From the NCBI GenBank assembly GCA_036897445.1, contig JAYMTL010000199.1, positions 1 to 22,744 of the forward strand: 22,744 bases of DNA, written 5' to 3'. Shown one piece after another: positions 21,786 to 22,744 of this stretch. The notes beneath the pieces are model-generated. The model ran no database searches, had not been told where the DNA came from, and was given only the letters and a program-made list of their open reading frames with translations. How positions within the stretch are numbered: position 1 is the first letter of the stretch; the number at the start of each line of letters is the position of its first letter. Source of the DNA: Pelargonium tetragonum. Lineage: Eukaryota > Streptophyta > Magnoliopsida > Geraniales > Geraniaceae. The position numbers and the translations under genes were made by a program.

Positions 21786-21976
21786 AATTGAACAACGACT
21801 CCACTCCTTTACAAATGCATCAAGTGGAAATAATCTGGTTTACGCATCTCATATTTTATTTGGAATCATTACAATTGTATAGAAAGCACTTTTATAATAC
21901 CGATTCCTAAAGCAAGGGAAGTAAGGGTGACAACCACTCCTTTGATTACTGGAAGATTTTTCCCTTGTGGTATCTT
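21786..21976 (-). repeat. dispersed diverged repeat, probable inverted copy 4
   Basis: Read in reverse relative to copies 1-3, this segment carries TGGTTTACGCATCTCAT (21836-21852), one mismatch from copy 2. TTGAA and GACTC lie upstream of it, and TTTGG.ATCA..CAATT lies downstream. Further along, AGGGAAGTAAGGGTG and TCCTTTG match copy 1 in order. Spacing differs from copy 2 by about 11 bases in one interval. Each block alone could be chance, and the case rests on their common order. Confidence 0.4.
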
Positions 21977-22744
21977 AGTTTCTATTGTTAGGTTTCTTAA
22001 CCCTCCTACTTTTCCTCAGAGATTTACCCTTCTTTAAGCTAGAATACTCCGTGTCAGTATCTTATATTCTTTCAGCAGAGACATACCCCTGGTAAGCTTT
22101 TACTAGCCTGTAACCCGTCCATCTATTTATTAACTATCTGGAATATGAAACACAAAGCTTTAATTCAAAATACATTAGTAAAAAATGAAAGAAAGATTAT
22201 TTACACACTCTAAAACCACCTATTCCCGTAGCTTCCCAAGGTTTTCACTGACTAGAATAAGGAAAGGCTAAAAGTAGCACCCTAAAATTCTTATAATGTT
22301 ATTTATCAAGAGTTTAGGTACCCTGTGCTTCTTCAACCCCATAAAATGAGTCCTTACTTACTTTTCTAATTCCTTAAAGTTATACCTATTTCTGAATACT
22401 AAAGTAAACATGACGAAACTTCCTTTTAGAATTAGAAACCCTTTGCCTTGCTCAGGAATATAGGGTAAGGAGCTTCTAGCCTGTAATAAGCGTATTCTTT
22501 TCTTAAGAGCTATTATACTCCAGTGTTTTCTTCTTATAGTATAATAATAGAAGTAAAGTATAGATAGGATATTCAGTATAGTATATATATTATTGTAGTT
22601 ATTCTAATGTGTAGGGATGTAGAGTACTCTTTAAACTTTATCTATAAAGTAGTTATTAGAATCGATTTGGAATAGGGCGCCCTAGCTAGTACATAAAATG
22701 AAGTCGAATTAAGTAGGACCCGCTTTTTCAAAGCTTTGGAAAAG
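21977..22744. other. spacer to window end, no gene seen
   Basis: AT-rich sequence with a TA-rich patch near 22535-22600 and a 12-base palindrome TAGGGCGCCCTA (22673-22684). No gene seen. Confidence 0.6.

Noticed and set aside
1-22744. CRISPR arrays, rRNA, group II intron domain V, LTR or terminal-inverted-repeat elements
   Set aside because: I looked for regularly spaced repeats, conserved rRNA and domain V motifs, and paired terminal repeats, and saw none.

Overview
This window looks like non-coding spacer DNA from the mitochondrial genome of a green plant or close algal relative (a streptophyte). The only intact gene I can support is a tRNA-Ser(GCU) on the minus strand at 7310-7399. Its anticodon arm, long variable arm and T arm match the native plant-mitochondrial trnS-GCU from memory rather than the plastid or nuclear form. 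The DNA is about two-thirds A+T, lower in G+C than most seed-plant mitochondrial genomes, and several positions of the tRNA have drifted to A or T in the same direction. I cannot name the genus. A large, gene-poor, fast-drifting mitochondrial genome is the best description.

Protein coding: no open frame exceeds 91 codons on either strand, even with alternative starts. That is what chance gives in DNA this AT-rich. None of the translations is recognisable, and I saw no exon of a standard mitochondrial gene, no rRNA segment and no group II intron domain V.

Layout: 1-950 is spacer. 951-1192 is copy 1 of a diverged repeat family, and spacer runs to 6480. 6481-6722 is copy 2. A small minus-strand tRNA cluster follows: intact trnS-GCU (7310-7399), then 24 bases downstream a decayed trnF-like gene (7212-7285). 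Spacer runs to a decayed trnN-like sequence (11526-11633). Copy 3 of the repeat, expanded, lies at 14591-15005. A second, decayed trnS-like sequence is at 19423-19512, and a weak trnT-like remnant at 19899-19980. A probable inverted copy 4 of the repeat is at 21786-21976. Several simple hairpins, one of them with a T-run resembling a terminator, lie between 10.8 and 19 kb.

The most interesting point is the repeat family. Copies 1, 2 and 3 share several collinear blocks, and copies 1 and 2 keep almost the same spacing between blocks. A short peptide-like pattern is common to copies 1, 2 and 4 when read on the opposite strand. With the decayed tRNA copies, this suggests that much of the spacer is built from old duplications that have since diverged. 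All comparisons were made by eye.
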